DNA of 64,000 nucleotides from an uncultured Gemmiger sp. (GTDB taxonomy: Bacteria; Bacillota; Clostridia; Oscillospirales; Ruminococcaceae), in contig CALXHT010000043.1 of assembly GCA_944388215.1 (NCBI GenBank), positions 62,001-126,000 of the forward strand, in the 5' to 3' direction. Made by a program: the position numbers and the translations under genes. How positions within the stretch are numbered: position 1 is the first letter of the stretch; each line of letters begins with the position of its first letter. Shown here in pieces: positions 53,022-61,986 of the stretch. The notes beneath the pieces are model-generated. The model was not told the origin of the DNA. It saw nothing but the letters and a program-made list of their open reading frames with translations, and searched no databases.

Positions 53022-53756
53022 TCATTTGCTGGCAGCGTTCAGAATGTCGCCGTCTCCGCGATATTCCGGCAGACATCCACGTGCCCGCATGGAACAGGCA
53101 TCCTCCCCCGCCACAATAATATGATCAATCACACTGACTCCCAGCGGTTGCAATGCCCTCATGATCCCCATGGTGGCAATCACATCCGCCTCACTGGGCA
53201 CCGGCAAACCGGTGGGGTGATTGTGGGCCAGGATACCGCAAGTGGCATCCGTTCGCGCCACATCCCGCAGAAGTTTGCGCGTATCGATGTGCACGCGATT
53301 GGGTACGCCTTCCGCAATGCGCAGGTCACGGACCGGGTAGCATTTGTCATCCAGCAAAATCAGATACAGAAGTTCATTCTGAAGTCCCAGAAACAGCGGC
53401 TTCACATATTCCACCGCGGCATCCGTATGGTTGAGTGTCACCCGGTGCTTTCTCTTTTTCAGGGCATAATACCGACCGAATGCCGTCACGGTGGAAATGA
53501 GCCGTGCGCTTTTCTCTCCGATGCCCGGAACCTGTTTCAGTTCTTCAGGAGAAGCTTCCATCACTTTACAGAAATCGCCAAAATGCTGAATCAGCCGGTG
53601 AGCCAATTCATTGGTATCTTTCCGCGGTATCGCCAGAAACAGCAGATATTCCAGTGCCTCATGTTCGGCCAAACTCTCCAGTCCGTCCCGCTCCACCCGG
53701 GCCTTCATCCGGGCCCGATGGTTCTCATGCAACGGACGTTCTTTGTTTTGGTCCAT
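53022..53756 (-). CDS. radC: RadC/YsxA family JAB-domain protein
   Basis: 244 residues. N-terminal helix-hairpin-helix part (LKQVPGIGEKSARLIS) and a C-terminal JAB/MPN domain with the metal motif HNHPTGLPVPSEAD. The family was named for DNA repair but this role has been withdrawn in E. coli; a metallopeptidase- or nuclease-like role is unresolved. It starts at the ATG at 53756 with AGAAGGATG upstream and is transcribed from a promoter that overlaps that of the plus-strand rluA-like gene. Confidence 0.9.
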   Translation of the reverse strand: MDQNKERPLHENHRARMKARVERDGLESLAEHEALEYLLFLAIPRKDTNELAHRLIQHFGDFCKVMEASPEELKQVPGIGEKSARLISTVTAFGRYYALKKRKHRVTLNHTDAAVEYVKPLFLGLQNELLYLILLDDKCYPVRDLRIAEGVPNRVHIDTRKLLRDVARTDATCGILAHNHPTGLPVPSEADVIATMGIMRALQPLGVSVIDHIIVAGEDACSMRARGCLPEYRGDGDILNAASK

Positions 53757-53781
53757 GCTTTCACATCCTTCTGGCGTTCCC

Positions 53782-53810
53782 TTTACCTTTTCTCCATTTT
53801 ATTATATACT
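53782..53810 (+). promoter_or_regulatory. Promoter of the RluA-family gene
   Basis: Plus strand TTTACC (53782-53787), 17-base spacer, TATACT (53805-53810). Its -10 overlaps the radC -10 on the opposite strand by two bases. Confidence 0.7.
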
Positions 53811-53829
53811 GTAGAAAACATTTTGCAAA
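53801..53829 (-). promoter_or_regulatory. Promoter of radC
   Basis: Minus strand TTTGCA (53829-53824), 17-base spacer, TATAAT (53806-53801). Divergent and overlapping with the promoter of the plus-strand pseudouridine synthase, so both cannot be bound by RNA polymerase at once. Confidence 0.75.
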
Positions 53830-53855
53830 GTAGGAATTCAGCAAGCGAGGATCGT

Positions 53856-54818
53856 ATGAAAAGTTTTACCGCCGGCCCCAACGAAAACGGTGTCCGCCTG
53901 AGCCGTTTTGTGGAAAGTGTTACGCATCAGTTGCCGCGCAGCATGATGTATAAAGCCTTCCGCAACAAGCGCATCAAGGTCAATGGGAAACGTGCCGAAC
54001 CGGATACCCGGCTTTCTGCCGGTGATCTTGTGGAAATGTACATCAACGATGAGTTTTTCCCGGCCCATCCCGTCGGCGCCAAACCGAAACCGCCGCGGCG
54101 CCAGCCCCCTGTCACGATCATATATGAGGACCAAAATTTTGCCGTACTTTATAAGCCCGCCCATCTGCTCTGCCACAGTGACCGCACAGGGGATTCCAAT
54201 CTGGTGGATGCCTTTGCCGCCTATCTGGAGGCAAAGGGTGAATATGATCCCCATGCGGAACAGCGCTTTGCGCCCGCCTTGTGTAACCGGCTGGACCGCG
54301 GCACCGAAGGTCTGGTTCTTGCCGCAAAATCCTACCCGGCGCTGCGGGATCTGAACGAGATCATCCGGACCGATCTGATGAAAAAGGAATACCTTACCAT
54401 CACCGTGGGCGCCCCTCCCATCGGCCGTCATGTTGCCTGGCTACAGCACAGTGAGAAAAACAACAAGGTCCGCATACACGCCCGGGAATCGGAAGGCTAC
54501 AAACAGATCATCACCGAAGTGACCGTCATCCGTCAGTCCGGGCCTTTTGCCCTGTGCCGGATCGGTCTGATTACCGGACGTACACATCAGATCCGCGCCC
54601 ATCTTTCCTACTTGGGTCATCCCGTCCTGGGGGACATCAAATATGGAAACCGGAAGATGAATGAGCGTACCGGACTGAAAACCCAGGCGCTGTGCGCCCA
54701 GCGTCTGACATTCGGACGGATTCCGCCCGAGAACAGCCTGCACTATCTGTCCGGTCGGGTCATCAAACTGGAGCATCCCGAAATTGTAAAACTGTTTGAC
54801 CGCTTGTCCCAAGCATAA
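53856..54818 (+). CDS. RluA-family pseudouridine synthase
   Basis: 320 residues. An N-terminal S4-like RNA-binding domain (NGVRLSRFVESVTHQLPRSM, NKRIKVNGKRAEPDTRLSAGD) is followed by the RluA catalytic domain: VLYKPAHLLCHSD, CNRLDRGTEGLVLAAKS with the catalytic Asp, and LITGRTHQIRAHLSYLGHP. The usual HRLD reads NRLD, and TSG reads TEG, which is seen in RluA-type subgroups. The target position in rRNA or tRNA is not evident. The ATG at 53856 follows GAGG; the upstream open frame is antisense to radC. It is the only plus-strand gene in the window, bounded by its own promoter and terminator. Confidence 0.9.
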   Translation: MKSFTAGPNENGVRLSRFVESVTHQLPRSMMYKAFRNKRIKVNGKRAEPDTRLSAGDLVEMYINDEFFPAHPVGAKPKPPRRQPPVTIIYEDQNFAVLYKPAHLLCHSDRTGDSNLVDAFAAYLEAKGEYDPHAEQRFAPALCNRLDRGTEGLVLAAKSYPALRDLNEIIRTDLMKKEYLTITVGAPPIGRHVAWLQHSEKNNKVRIHARESEGYKQIITEVTVIRQSGPFALCRIGLITGRTHQIRAHLSYLGHPVLGDIKYGNRKMNERTGLKTQALCAQRLTFGRIPPENSLHYLSGRVIKLEHPEIVKLFDRLSQA

Positions 54819-54820
54819 CA

Positions 54821-54860
54821 AACAGCCGCTGCCAACCAATGGCAGCGGCTGTTTTCTTTT
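54821..54860 (+). terminator. Intrinsic terminator after the RluA-family gene, possibly bidirectional
   Basis: Perfect 14-base-pair stem AACAGCCGCTGCCA/TGGCAGCGGCTGTT followed by TTCTTTT on the plus strand. On the minus strand the hairpin is followed by TGTTATG, so it may also slow transcripts coming from the opposite gene that ends at 54888. Confidence 0.92.
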
Positions 54861-54887
54861 GCAATTGTGCCGAAAGGGCTTTTTGCC

Positions 54888-55970
54888 TTACGCAATGACG
54901 AAATGATACACCAGAGACACGGCAATAATCAACGCACAGACGATGGCCGTGATGGGGGGAGCCCAATGGATGATCCGTTCTGCCATCACATCGTCCTCAC
55001 TGGCCTCATCATCGTCGGCATAACGGCCGCGCTTTTTACGGCGAGGCTCCTCGTCCTCCTCATCGTCGTAATCTAGTTCGTCCGTATCATACATCTGCGT
55101 ACCCTCGTCGTCATCTTCCTCATCGTCAAAGAGATGACCTTTGGGCGCATAACGACGGACCCGCTCCATATCCGCATTGTCCTGATCGTCGTATTCTTTC
55201 GGATCATAGGTAGCGGTGGCATCCTCGGCATAATCGTCGTCAGCCTGGTCGATGGCAGCCTGGGCTGCCGCCGCTGTGGCTGCGGGATTGCTGGCCGGTG
55301 CACGCTGAGGCTGCGGTGCGACGTTATTTGCCACCGAGTTGATCTCCTGCTGCTGACGCTCCGCAGCACGGCGCGCCTCCTCCAGGATCGCGGTCAGCGT
55401 TGCCTTGATACCGGCACGGTCACCGCCGCACTCCGAACAATAGGTGCAGTTTTCCTCATTGGGATGGAACGCACCACAGGCGCAGAACCAGCCGTACTCC
55501 GTATCCTGGGGGACACAGGTCAGCATGCTGTTGCCCGTGCGCTGCTGCAGCGTCTTGGCGATGGATGCCGGCAGGACACGGGGCATCTGCAGACGAACAC
55601 GCTTGTAGTTGCGCAGGTCCACGCCGCGCCCGTTCAGGAAGGCGCGGTCCTGTTCCACTTCCACGCTGGAGACTGGCGTATCACTGACGTAAACAGCATC
55701 GTCACTGCCAAAGACATCCCCCGGCTGGGCATCCAGCTGTTCGTAGTAAAAGTCATCTTCGCACAGAACCTGGCCGGCGGCATCCTTGCATTTGAAATGA
55801 ACCACCAGACCGGTCAGCGGCTCGGTACCGACGTTCTTGAAAGTGAGACATACCGCAACTTCACCGGTGACATCCCCCTTCAGCAGTTCCACACGAACAA
55901 ACTGAACCGGGCTGCCGGCCGTGTAATAATTGGCGCGGGATTGCGCCATCAGGGAAAAATTCTGATCCAT
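54888..55970 (-). CDS. Tail-anchored zinc-ribbon protein of unknown function
   Basis: 360 residues; I do not recognise a named family. Residues 1-135 look like a beta-rich domain (SPVQFVRVELLKGD, VAVCLTFKNVGTEPLTGLVVHFKC). Residues 161-182 hold Cys163, Cys165, Cys175, Cys178 and Cys181 (WFCACGAFHPNEENCTYC), a zinc-ribbon-like knuckle. Then come an Ala/Gln-rich stretch, a strongly acidic Asp/Glu region (about 243-335) with a basic RRKKRGR, and one C-terminal membrane segment (337-358) ending near the last residue. There is no N-terminal signal, so the bulk should be cytoplasmic with a tail anchor. It lies 17 bases downstream of ftsH in the same transcription direction. Confidence 0.75.
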   Translation of the reverse strand: MDQNFSLMAQSRANYYTAGSPVQFVRVELLKGDVTGEVAVCLTFKNVGTEPLTGLVVHFKCKDAAGQVLCEDDFYYEQLDAQPGDVFGSDDAVYVSDTPVSSVEVEQDRAFLNGRGVDLRNYKRVRLQMPRVLPASIAKTLQQRTGNSMLTCVPQDTEYGWFCACGAFHPNEENCTYCSECGGDRAGIKATLTAILEEARRAAERQQQEINSVANNVAPQPQRAPASNPAATAAAAQAAIDQADDDYAEDATATYDPKEYDDQDNADMERVRRYAPKGHLFDDEEDDDEGTQMYDTDELDYDDEEDEEPRRKKRGRYADDDEASEDDVMAERIIHWAPPITAIVCALIIAVSLVYHFVIA

Positions 55971-55987
55971 GATCCAACACCTACTTT

Positions 55988-58081
55988 TTACTCTTGGGCG
56001 TCCGGTCGGTCTGCGTCCGGCTCGGCAGCAGTATCGGGCTTACGGGATTCTTCCTGTACGGGATCCGGGGCAGCCGCAGGCGCTTGCGGTTCGGCAACTT
56101 TTGTTGTCTCGCCTTTTCCCAGATCAAACGGCGGAAGGGTTCCGCCTTCCATCAGCGTTCTGAATTCATCACCGCTGATTTTTTCGCGTTCCATCAAAAC
56201 GGTGGCCACTCTGTGGAGTTCCGTCATGTGCTCTGTCAGCAACCGCCGTGCCGTTTCATACGCTTCATCCACAATATCCCGGATCTCATTATCAATCTCC
56301 GAGGCAATCGCTTCGGAATATCCCTTTCCCTGCCCAAAATCACGGCCCAGGAAAGTCTGTTCCGGATCGCTGCCATACACAACAGGCCCCATCCGTTCCG
56401 AGAATCCGTACCGCGTGACCATAGCGCGGGCTGTATCGGTAGCGCGCTGCAGATCACTGGATGCACCCGTCGAAATATCATCCAGAACCAGCTGCTCGGC
56501 AACACGGCCGCCCAGCAGAGAAACGATGTTCTCAAACATGGCGGTTTTCGTCACATAACTGGGATCTTTCTCGGGCAGGTACATGGTGTACCCCCCCGCA
56601 CCACCGCGGGAAATAATGCTGATCTGATGAACCGGGTCGTGATGCTTGCCAAAATACCCGGTAATGGCATGGCCTGTCTCGTGGTATGCCACCAGGCGGC
56701 GCTCATCGTTGGTCACAACATGGCTCTTCTTTTCAGGGCCCATCATAACCTTGACGGAAGCTTCTTCGATCTCCGGCTCGGTGATGGCTTTCTTGCCACG
56801 GCGGGCCGCAAGCAGCGCCGCCTCGTTCACAAGGTTTTCAAGGTCGGCACCGGAGAAGCCGGCCGTCGACCGGGCAATGGTTTTCAGGCTCACATCCGGT
56901 CCCAAGGGTTTGTTTTTGGTATGGACCTTGAGGATTTCCTCACGGCCTTTCACATCGGGCAGACCCACATAGACCTGCCGGTCAAAACGACCGGGGCGAA
57001 GCAGCGCCTTATCCAGAATATCTGCCCGGTTGGTGGCTGCCATAACGATCACACCGTCATTGGCATCAAAGCCGTCCATCTCCACAAGCAGCTGGTTCAG
57101 CGTCTGCTCGCGCTCATCATGACCGCCGCCCAGACCGGCGCCGCGCTGGCGGCCGACCGCATCGATCTCATCGATGAATACAATGGAAGGCATGGTCTTT
57201 TTGGCCTTTTCGAACAGATCACGCACACGGGAAGCACCGACACCGACATACATCTCCACAAAGTCGGAGCCGGAAATCGCATAAAACGGTACGCCCGCTT
57301 CACCGGCACAGGCACGGGCCAGCAAGGTTTTACCGGTACCCGGAGGGCCCACCAGCAAGACGCCGTGGGGAATCCGGGCGCCCAGGGAATTAAACTTGCT
57401 GGGCGCTTTGAGGAATTCCACCACTTCCTGCAGCTCTGCTTTCTCCTCATCTGCGCCGGCCACATCTGCGAAGGTGGCCTTGCGCTGATTTTCCTGCTGG
57501 TCTTTCACCTTGGCGCGGCCCACATTCATAATGCCGCCGCCAGCGCCGCCGCGGTACATCGACATGAACAGCATACCGAGGCTGCCCAGCATCACCACAT
57601 AGAAGATGATTTCCAGCCATGGAATACTGGTTTTTGCCGCCACATAATCAAAAATCATCGGTGCATCCGGATTTGCTTCATTATATGCATCGATAAAATC
57701 AGAAATTTTTCCGGTGTTGAAGTCCACGCCATAGGGCAGCTTATAAACCACATACACCGTACCACCATTGGCCGGCAGCACCTCATCCTCCGAGTTGCCC
57801 AAATTGTTGAGCAGGCCGCCGGTCTGCTGATCTTCGCTCTGCACCGTGGTATCCGGCAGGGCAATCTTGCCTTCCTTCAGCCACATTTCCAGCTTATTGG
57901 TTCCCATGTCCAGACGGTAGGAGGTAACCTGCTGGTTTTCAAAATAATAATAGATTTCTGAGTAGTTGATATGGTTCGCAGCCGAAGCCGACAGCAACGG
58001 CGACAAGCTGACGAAGAACAAAATCAACACCATGAGCACGGCAACCACCAGGATGCCGCTGAAACGAGGTTTATGCTGCAA
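55988..58081 (-). CDS. ftsH: ATP-dependent zinc metalloprotease FtsH
   Basis: Membrane-anchored AAA+ protease for membrane and regulatory proteins. 697 residues: membrane segments about 9-31 and 154-176 flank a small extracellular domain; Walker A GPPGTGKT (245-252), Walker [11 protein letters not shown] (301-310), the pore motif [13 protein letters not shown], and the zinc site HETGH (467-471). An acidic Pro-rich tail follows. TTG at 58081 is the start, with AGGAG eight bases upstream. The tilS-hpt-ftsH order is conserved in Firmicutes. Confidence 0.96.
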   Translation of the reverse strand: MQHKPRFSGILVVAVLMVLILFFVSLSPLLSASAANHINYSEIYYYFENQQVTSYRLDMGTNKLEMWLKEGKIALPDTTVQSEDQQTGGLLNNLGNSEDEVLPANGGTVYVVYKLPYGVDFNTGKISDFIDAYNEANPDAPMIFDYVAAKTSIPWLEIIFYVVMLGSLGMLFMSMYRGGAGGGIMNVGRAKVKDQQENQRKATFADVAGADEEKAELQEVVEFLKAPSKFNSLGARIPHGVLLVGPPGTGKTLLARACAGEAGVPFYAISGSDFVEMYVGVGASRVRDLFEKAKKTMPSIVFIDEIDAVGRQRGAGLGGGHDEREQTLNQLLVEMDGFDANDGVIVMAATNRADILDKALLRPGRFDRQVYVGLPDVKGREEILKVHTKNKPLGPDVSLKTIARSTAGFSGADLENLVNEAALLAARRGKKAITEPEIEEASVKVMMGPEKKSHVVTNDERRLVAYHETGHAITGYFGKHHDPVHQISIISRGGAGGYTMYLPEKDPSYVTKTAMFENIVSLLGGRVAEQLVLDDISTGASSDLQRATDTARAMVTRYGFSERMGPVVYGSDPEQTFLGRDFGQGKGYSEAIASEIDNEIRDIVDEAYETARRLLTEHMTELHRVATVLMEREKISGDEFRTLMEGGTLPPFDLGKGETTKVAEPQAPAAAPDPVQEESRKPDTAAEPDADRPDAQE

Positions 58082-58138
58082 AAAATCAACTCCTATCCAG
58101 CGCCGCTGCGCCGGGTGATTTTGCCGCCCGAACCGGCA

Positions 58139-58690
58139 TTATTTGCTGTACACTTCGGGTTTCAAAACGCCCACATAGGGCAGGTTACGGTATTTTTCAT
58201 CATAATCCAGCCCGTAGCCCACCACAAATTCATCGGGGACTTCAAAGCCGAGATAATCCGGCTCGATTTCTGCCTTGCGGCGGCTGGGCTTGCTCAAAAT
58301 GGTACAAAGGCGCACACTGCGCGGATTGCGCATCCGAAGCACCGGCAGCAGATGGGACAGCGTGATGCCCGTATCCAAGATATCCTCAACGATCAGGACA
58401 TCCTTGCCGGTCAGATCGGCGTCCAGGTCTTTGACGATCTTCACCAGGCCGGTGGACATGGTGTTGGCGCCACCGTAGCTGGATACCACCATGAAATCAA
58501 TGCCGCAGGGGATCTTGACGGCACGCATCAGGTCTGCCATAAAGACAACAGAGCCTTTTAAAATGGAAACCATCAGCAGATCCCGTCCTTCGTAATCCCG
58601 GCTGATCTGCGCTCCCAACTCGGCCACTTTGTTCTGAAGCTGCTCTTCCGATACTAAAATATGATCAATATCCTGATCCATGCTTTGCAT
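58139..58690 (-). CDS. hpt: Hypoxanthine phosphoribosyltransferase
   Basis: Purine salvage enzyme making IMP or GMP. 183 residues, normal length. The PRPP-binding signature VLIVEDILDTGITLSHL is present, along with ILKGSVVFMADLMRAV and the C-terminal VGYGLDYDEKYRNLPYVGVL. The ATG at 58690 is preferred: GGAGG lies nine bases up, within the end of tilS, and the ATG follows the tilS stop by one base. An in-frame ATG at 58699 has no spacing from that site. Confidence 0.95.
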   Translation of the reverse strand: MQSMDQDIDHILVSEEQLQNKVAELGAQISRDYEGRDLLMVSILKGSVVFMADLMRAVKIPCGIDFMVVSSYGGANTMSTGLVKIVKDLDADLTGKDVLIVEDILDTGITLSHLLPVLRMRNPRSVRLCTILSKPSRRKAEIEPDYLGFEVPDEFVVGYGLDYDEKYRNLPYVGVLKPEVYSK

Positions 58691-58691
58691 A

Positions 58692-60086
58692 TTACTCATC
58701 CTCCTCGGCTTTCTCCGTACGAACCATCCACACCTCATTGGTATAGGGATCGGGCGCAACGCCTTCGGCAAAACCGCTGCCCCACAACCAAAGCACTTCG
58801 CTGCCGTCTGCCAGGAGCGGCAACAACGGACGCTCATCCTGCGGAATCCCGAGTTCGTTATAGTATTTTTTTAATGTTTTGCGTACATGACGACCAGCCG
58901 GGCGGAAAAAATCTCCCGGCAGGCGCGTGCGCAATTGTAGATTCTTCTGTATTTTAGCACAATCTGCGCAACAGTTTAAGTCTTTTTTGAAAATTGGTTG
59001 ATTTTTTAGAAATTCTTCATACTTTACACGGCGAAATTCTACAAAATAACCACCCGGCAGGAAAAATTGCCCTTCACTGAAAGGCTGCGGCGGTGCCGGA
59101 AGCGGGCGGATTCCTCCCGGTGTCAGCCGGAACAGAATCCCGTTTTTTACTTTATAGGTCACTTCCGGAGTAAGCTGAAGAGCCCCTTCCCCTCTTTGCA
59201 GGAGAAAACGGAGCAGCGTGATATACTTTTCCTCCGCATCCCGTACCGGACTGATCAGGGAACGCAGTGCAGCATCCAGAACGGGCCCTTCCGCGCGGCG
59301 CAGCACCGACACGTCGTATCCTTTTTCCATCGAGGCTGCCTGCAGCAGCGCGGCCGCTTCGCCGGTTAGCCACCGGTCCAGATCCCGCATCTGGCGGCAA
59401 AGGCGTGCAATTGCCACCTCTGCTGCCGGATTGGCGTACTGCAAAGCAGGAATGGCATGATGCCGGATCCGGTTCCGGGCGTAGGTATCTTCCGCATTGG
59501 TCTCATCCTGCACATAGTTTTGCCCAAGTGCAGCGCAGTATGCTTCGGTTTCACCGCGCGTCAGGCAGAGGCAGGGGCGGACATAATAGCCGCGGCGCGG
59601 CGGGATGCCCGCCATACCATGCACTCCCGTTCCGCGGGCCATGCGGAACAATACAGTCTCCACCTGATCCGACATGGTATGGGCGGTGGCAATGAAGGCT
59701 TCCTCCTGTACAGCCAGCTGATCGAACCACCCGTAACGCAGTCCTCTCGCCCATTCCTCGCTGGGCTGCTGCGGGATCTGAACCCCTTCCTTGACCGCAT
59801 CATACAGAAACAGTTCCACACCGTTCTGACGGCAGAATGCCGTCACGAAATTGGCATCTGCAATGGCGTTCACGCCGCGGATGCCGTGATTGACATGCGT
59901 GGCCAACACCTCAATTTCCAGATCCCGGCGCCGGCGCAGTAAAAAAAGCAACAAAGCCATAGAGTCTGCTCCCCCGGAGCAGGCCGCAATGACTCTGTCG
60001 CCAGACTTGAACAAACCCTGCTGGCGGCAATATGCCAGCAAAGTTTCTTCCACGTGTTGAATTACCTTTTCGTCCTCAGAACTCAT
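58692..60086 (-). CDS. tilS: tRNA(Ile)-lysidine synthetase
   Basis: Converts the wobble C34 of the CAU-anticodon isoleucine tRNA to lysidine. 464 residues: N-terminal PP-loop SGGADS (37-42), THVNHGIRG, the central WARGLRYGWFDQLA and MARGTGVHGMAGIPP, and a C-terminal domain LRTRLPGDFFRPAGRHVRKTLKKYYNELGIP. It overlaps dnaB by 11 bases and is one base from hpt. Confidence 0.95.
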   Translation of the reverse strand: MSSEDEKVIQHVEETLLAYCRQQGLFKSGDRVIAACSGGADSMALLLFLLRRRRDLEIEVLATHVNHGIRGVNAIADANFVTAFCRQNGVELFLYDAVKEGVQIPQQPSEEWARGLRYGWFDQLAVQEEAFIATAHTMSDQVETVLFRMARGTGVHGMAGIPPRRGYYVRPCLCLTRGETEAYCAALGQNYVQDETNAEDTYARNRIRHHAIPALQYANPAAEVAIARLCRQMRDLDRWLTGEAAALLQAASMEKGYDVSVLRRAEGPVLDAALRSLISPVRDAEEKYITLLRFLLQRGEGALQLTPEVTYKVKNGILFRLTPGGIRPLPAPPQPFSEGQFFLPGGYFVEFRRVKYEEFLKNQPIFKKDLNCCADCAKIQKNLQLRTRLPGDFFRPAGRHVRKTLKKYYNELGIPQDERPLLPLLADGSEVLWLWGSGFAEGVAPDPYTNEVWMVRTEKAEEDE

Positions 60087-61470
60087 GGGTCACATCCAAA
60101 TTGCTGAACCGTGTATGGGCGCCATCCCAGCCAAGGCGGACCACGCTGGTCTCACCGTGACGGTTTTTGGCCACAATGCACTCGGCTTCGTTCTCGTTGG
60201 CCTGGTTTTCTTCACCGTTCTGCGAATTGTAGTACGCGGCACGGTACAGGAACAGGACGATGTCTGCATCCTGTTCGATGGAGCCGGAGTCACGCAGGTC
60301 GGACAGCTGCGGCCGGTGATCCGACCGCCCGGCCGTTTTTTCCGCCGCACGGGAAAGCTGCGACAGGGCAATGACAGGCACATTCAGCTCTTTTGCCATG
60401 ATTTTGAGGTTTCGCGTGATATCACTGATTTCCTGTACGCGGCTTTCCGTCCGCTTGGCACTCTGCATCAGCTGCAGGTAATCGATGATCACAAGCCCGA
60501 TCTTGTCTTTTTTGGGGTCCTGGTTGATCGTGCGGATCTTTGCCTTGATCTCCGGGACCGAAATGCCGGAGGTGTCATCCATATAGATGGGGGCATTGTA
60601 AAGCAGCGACGTGGCCTGTGCGAAATCGTTCCAGTCCGAATTGTTCAGCCGACCGGTCCGAAACGCCTGGCTGTCAATGTTGGCCGTACTGGAAAGAATA
60701 CGGTCGGTCAGCTGCTCACAGGTCATTTCCAGACTGAAGATGATCGTGGGCACCTTCTGCTGGCGGGCCACATTGGTGGCAATATTCAACGCAAAACTGG
60801 TCTTGCCCATACCGGGACGGGCTGCCAGAATGATCAGGTCGGAACGTCCGAGCCCGGTCAGCACGGTATCCAGGTAATTGAACCCGGTGGGAATACCGGC
60901 AAACTTGTCCCGGTCTGCGCCGCTGAGCTTCTGCATCGTATCAATGACTTCCAGGATGGATTCCCGGATGGTCTTGACGCCCGATTTGTCCCGTCCGCTA
61001 CGGATATCGTAGATTTTTTGTTCTGCCGATTCCAGCAGCAAGTCGGCATCCTCGCCGCTCGCCGTTTCGCTGAGAATGCTGCGGGCCGCCTCGATCAGAC
61101 GACGCGCCTGGTACTTTTCCTTGACGATCTTGAAGTAGGAATCGACATTGGAAATAGCCGGAACCGTCTCGGCAATATGGGTGATGTACACCTTGGCGTC
61201 GTCTGCACTGGCGAACGTACCGGCTCCCGCCAGCGCGTTGACCAGCGTAATGATGTCCACCGCTTCGCTCTCGGTGTACAGCGTACGCATGGTTTCGTAA
61301 ACTGCACGGTTCTGATCCGAATAGAACATCTCCGGTTCCATATCGGTGATGAGGCGGTTGAGAATCGTCTCATCCATCAGCGCCGCACCGAGAATGCTTT
61401 GCTCCGCCTGCATATTGTAGGGCATCTGAATGCCCAGACTGGAAAGGCTCAACTCTTCATTGCGCGGCAC
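60076..61470 (-). CDS. dnaB: Replicative DNA helicase DnaB
   Basis: Ring helicase of the replication fork (called DnaC in Bacillus). About 464 residues: N-terminal domain (MPYNMQAEQSILGAALMDE), linker, and RecA-like ATPase with ARPGMGKTSFALN, SLEMTCEQLTDRIL, IIDYLQLM and SQLSRAAEKTAGRSDHRPQLSDLRDSGSIEQD. No intein. Start: the ATG at 61479 directly abuts AAAGGAGG, leaving no spacer, so the GTG at 61470, nine bases from that site, is preferred. The gdpP-rplI-dnaB order is as in Bacillus. Confidence 0.95.
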   Translation of the reverse strand: MPRNEELSLSSLGIQMPYNMQAEQSILGAALMDETILNRLITDMEPEMFYSDQNRAVYETMRTLYTESEAVDIITLVNALAGAGTFASADDAKVYITHIAETVPAISNVDSYFKIVKEKYQARRLIEAARSILSETASGEDADLLLESAEQKIYDIRSGRDKSGVKTIRESILEVIDTMQKLSGADRDKFAGIPTGFNYLDTVLTGLGRSDLIILAARPGMGKTSFALNIATNVARQQKVPTIIFSLEMTCEQLTDRILSSTANIDSQAFRTGRLNNSDWNDFAQATSLLYNAPIYMDDTSGISVPEIKAKIRTINQDPKKDKIGLVIIDYLQLMQSAKRTESRVQEISDITRNLKIMAKELNVPVIALSQLSRAAEKTAGRSDHRPQLSDLRDSGSIEQDADIVLFLYRAAYYNSQNGEENQANENEAECIVAKNRHGETSVVRLGWDGAHTRFSNLDVTHEF

Positions 61471-61519
61471 AGCAAACATCCTCCTTTCCTTTACAGGTTC
61501 GCTGAAAAGCAGTTTTGCT

Positions 61520-61966
61520 TTACAGCTCTTCCACTTTCACTTTGAAGGTGGCCGTCACACCGGCATACAGCCGGACCGTCGCATCATAGCTGCCGAATTC
61601 CTTGATGGCCGAGGGCAGTTCCACCTTTTTCTTGTCGATCTCCGTGCCCGTGAGTTTGGTCAGCAGCTCGGCTACTTCCTTGCCGGTAACTTTGCCATAC
61701 AGTTTGCCGGACGCACCGCCCTTGATCTTGGTCGCCACCGTCTGGCTCTGGATCTTCTCTGCCAGCGCCTGGGCAGCGGCCCGGGCTTCCGCCTCATGGT
61801 GTGCTTTCGCCTCGCTCTTGGTCCGGGCCTGGTTCAGGGCTGCCGCATCAGCGGGCGCAGCCAGACCACGCGGGAAAAGGAAATTGCGGGCATATCCGTC
61901 CGAAACCTCATGGATTTCGTCCTTCTTGCCGATGGTTTTCACATCCTGTTTCAGAATGATTTTCAT
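61520..61966 (-). CDS. rplI: 50S ribosomal protein L9
   Basis: 148 residues, the usual two-domain bL9: N-terminal [30 protein letters not shown] (rRNA-binding), a long connecting helix rich in Ala/Glu/Lys, and a C-terminal domain. The ATG at 61966 has GGAGG nine bases upstream; an upstream frame extension overlaps gdpP's end and is not needed. It lies between gdpP and dnaB. Confidence 0.96.
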   Translation of the reverse strand: MKIILKQDVKTIGKKDEIHEVSDGYARNFLFPRGLAAPADAAALNQARTKSEAKAHHEAEARAAAQALAEKIQSQTVATKIKGGASGKLYGKVTGKEVAELLTKLTGTEIDKKKVELPSAIKEFGSYDATVRLYAGVTATFKVKVEEL

Positions 61967-61986
61967 ATCATTATCCTCCGATTCTA

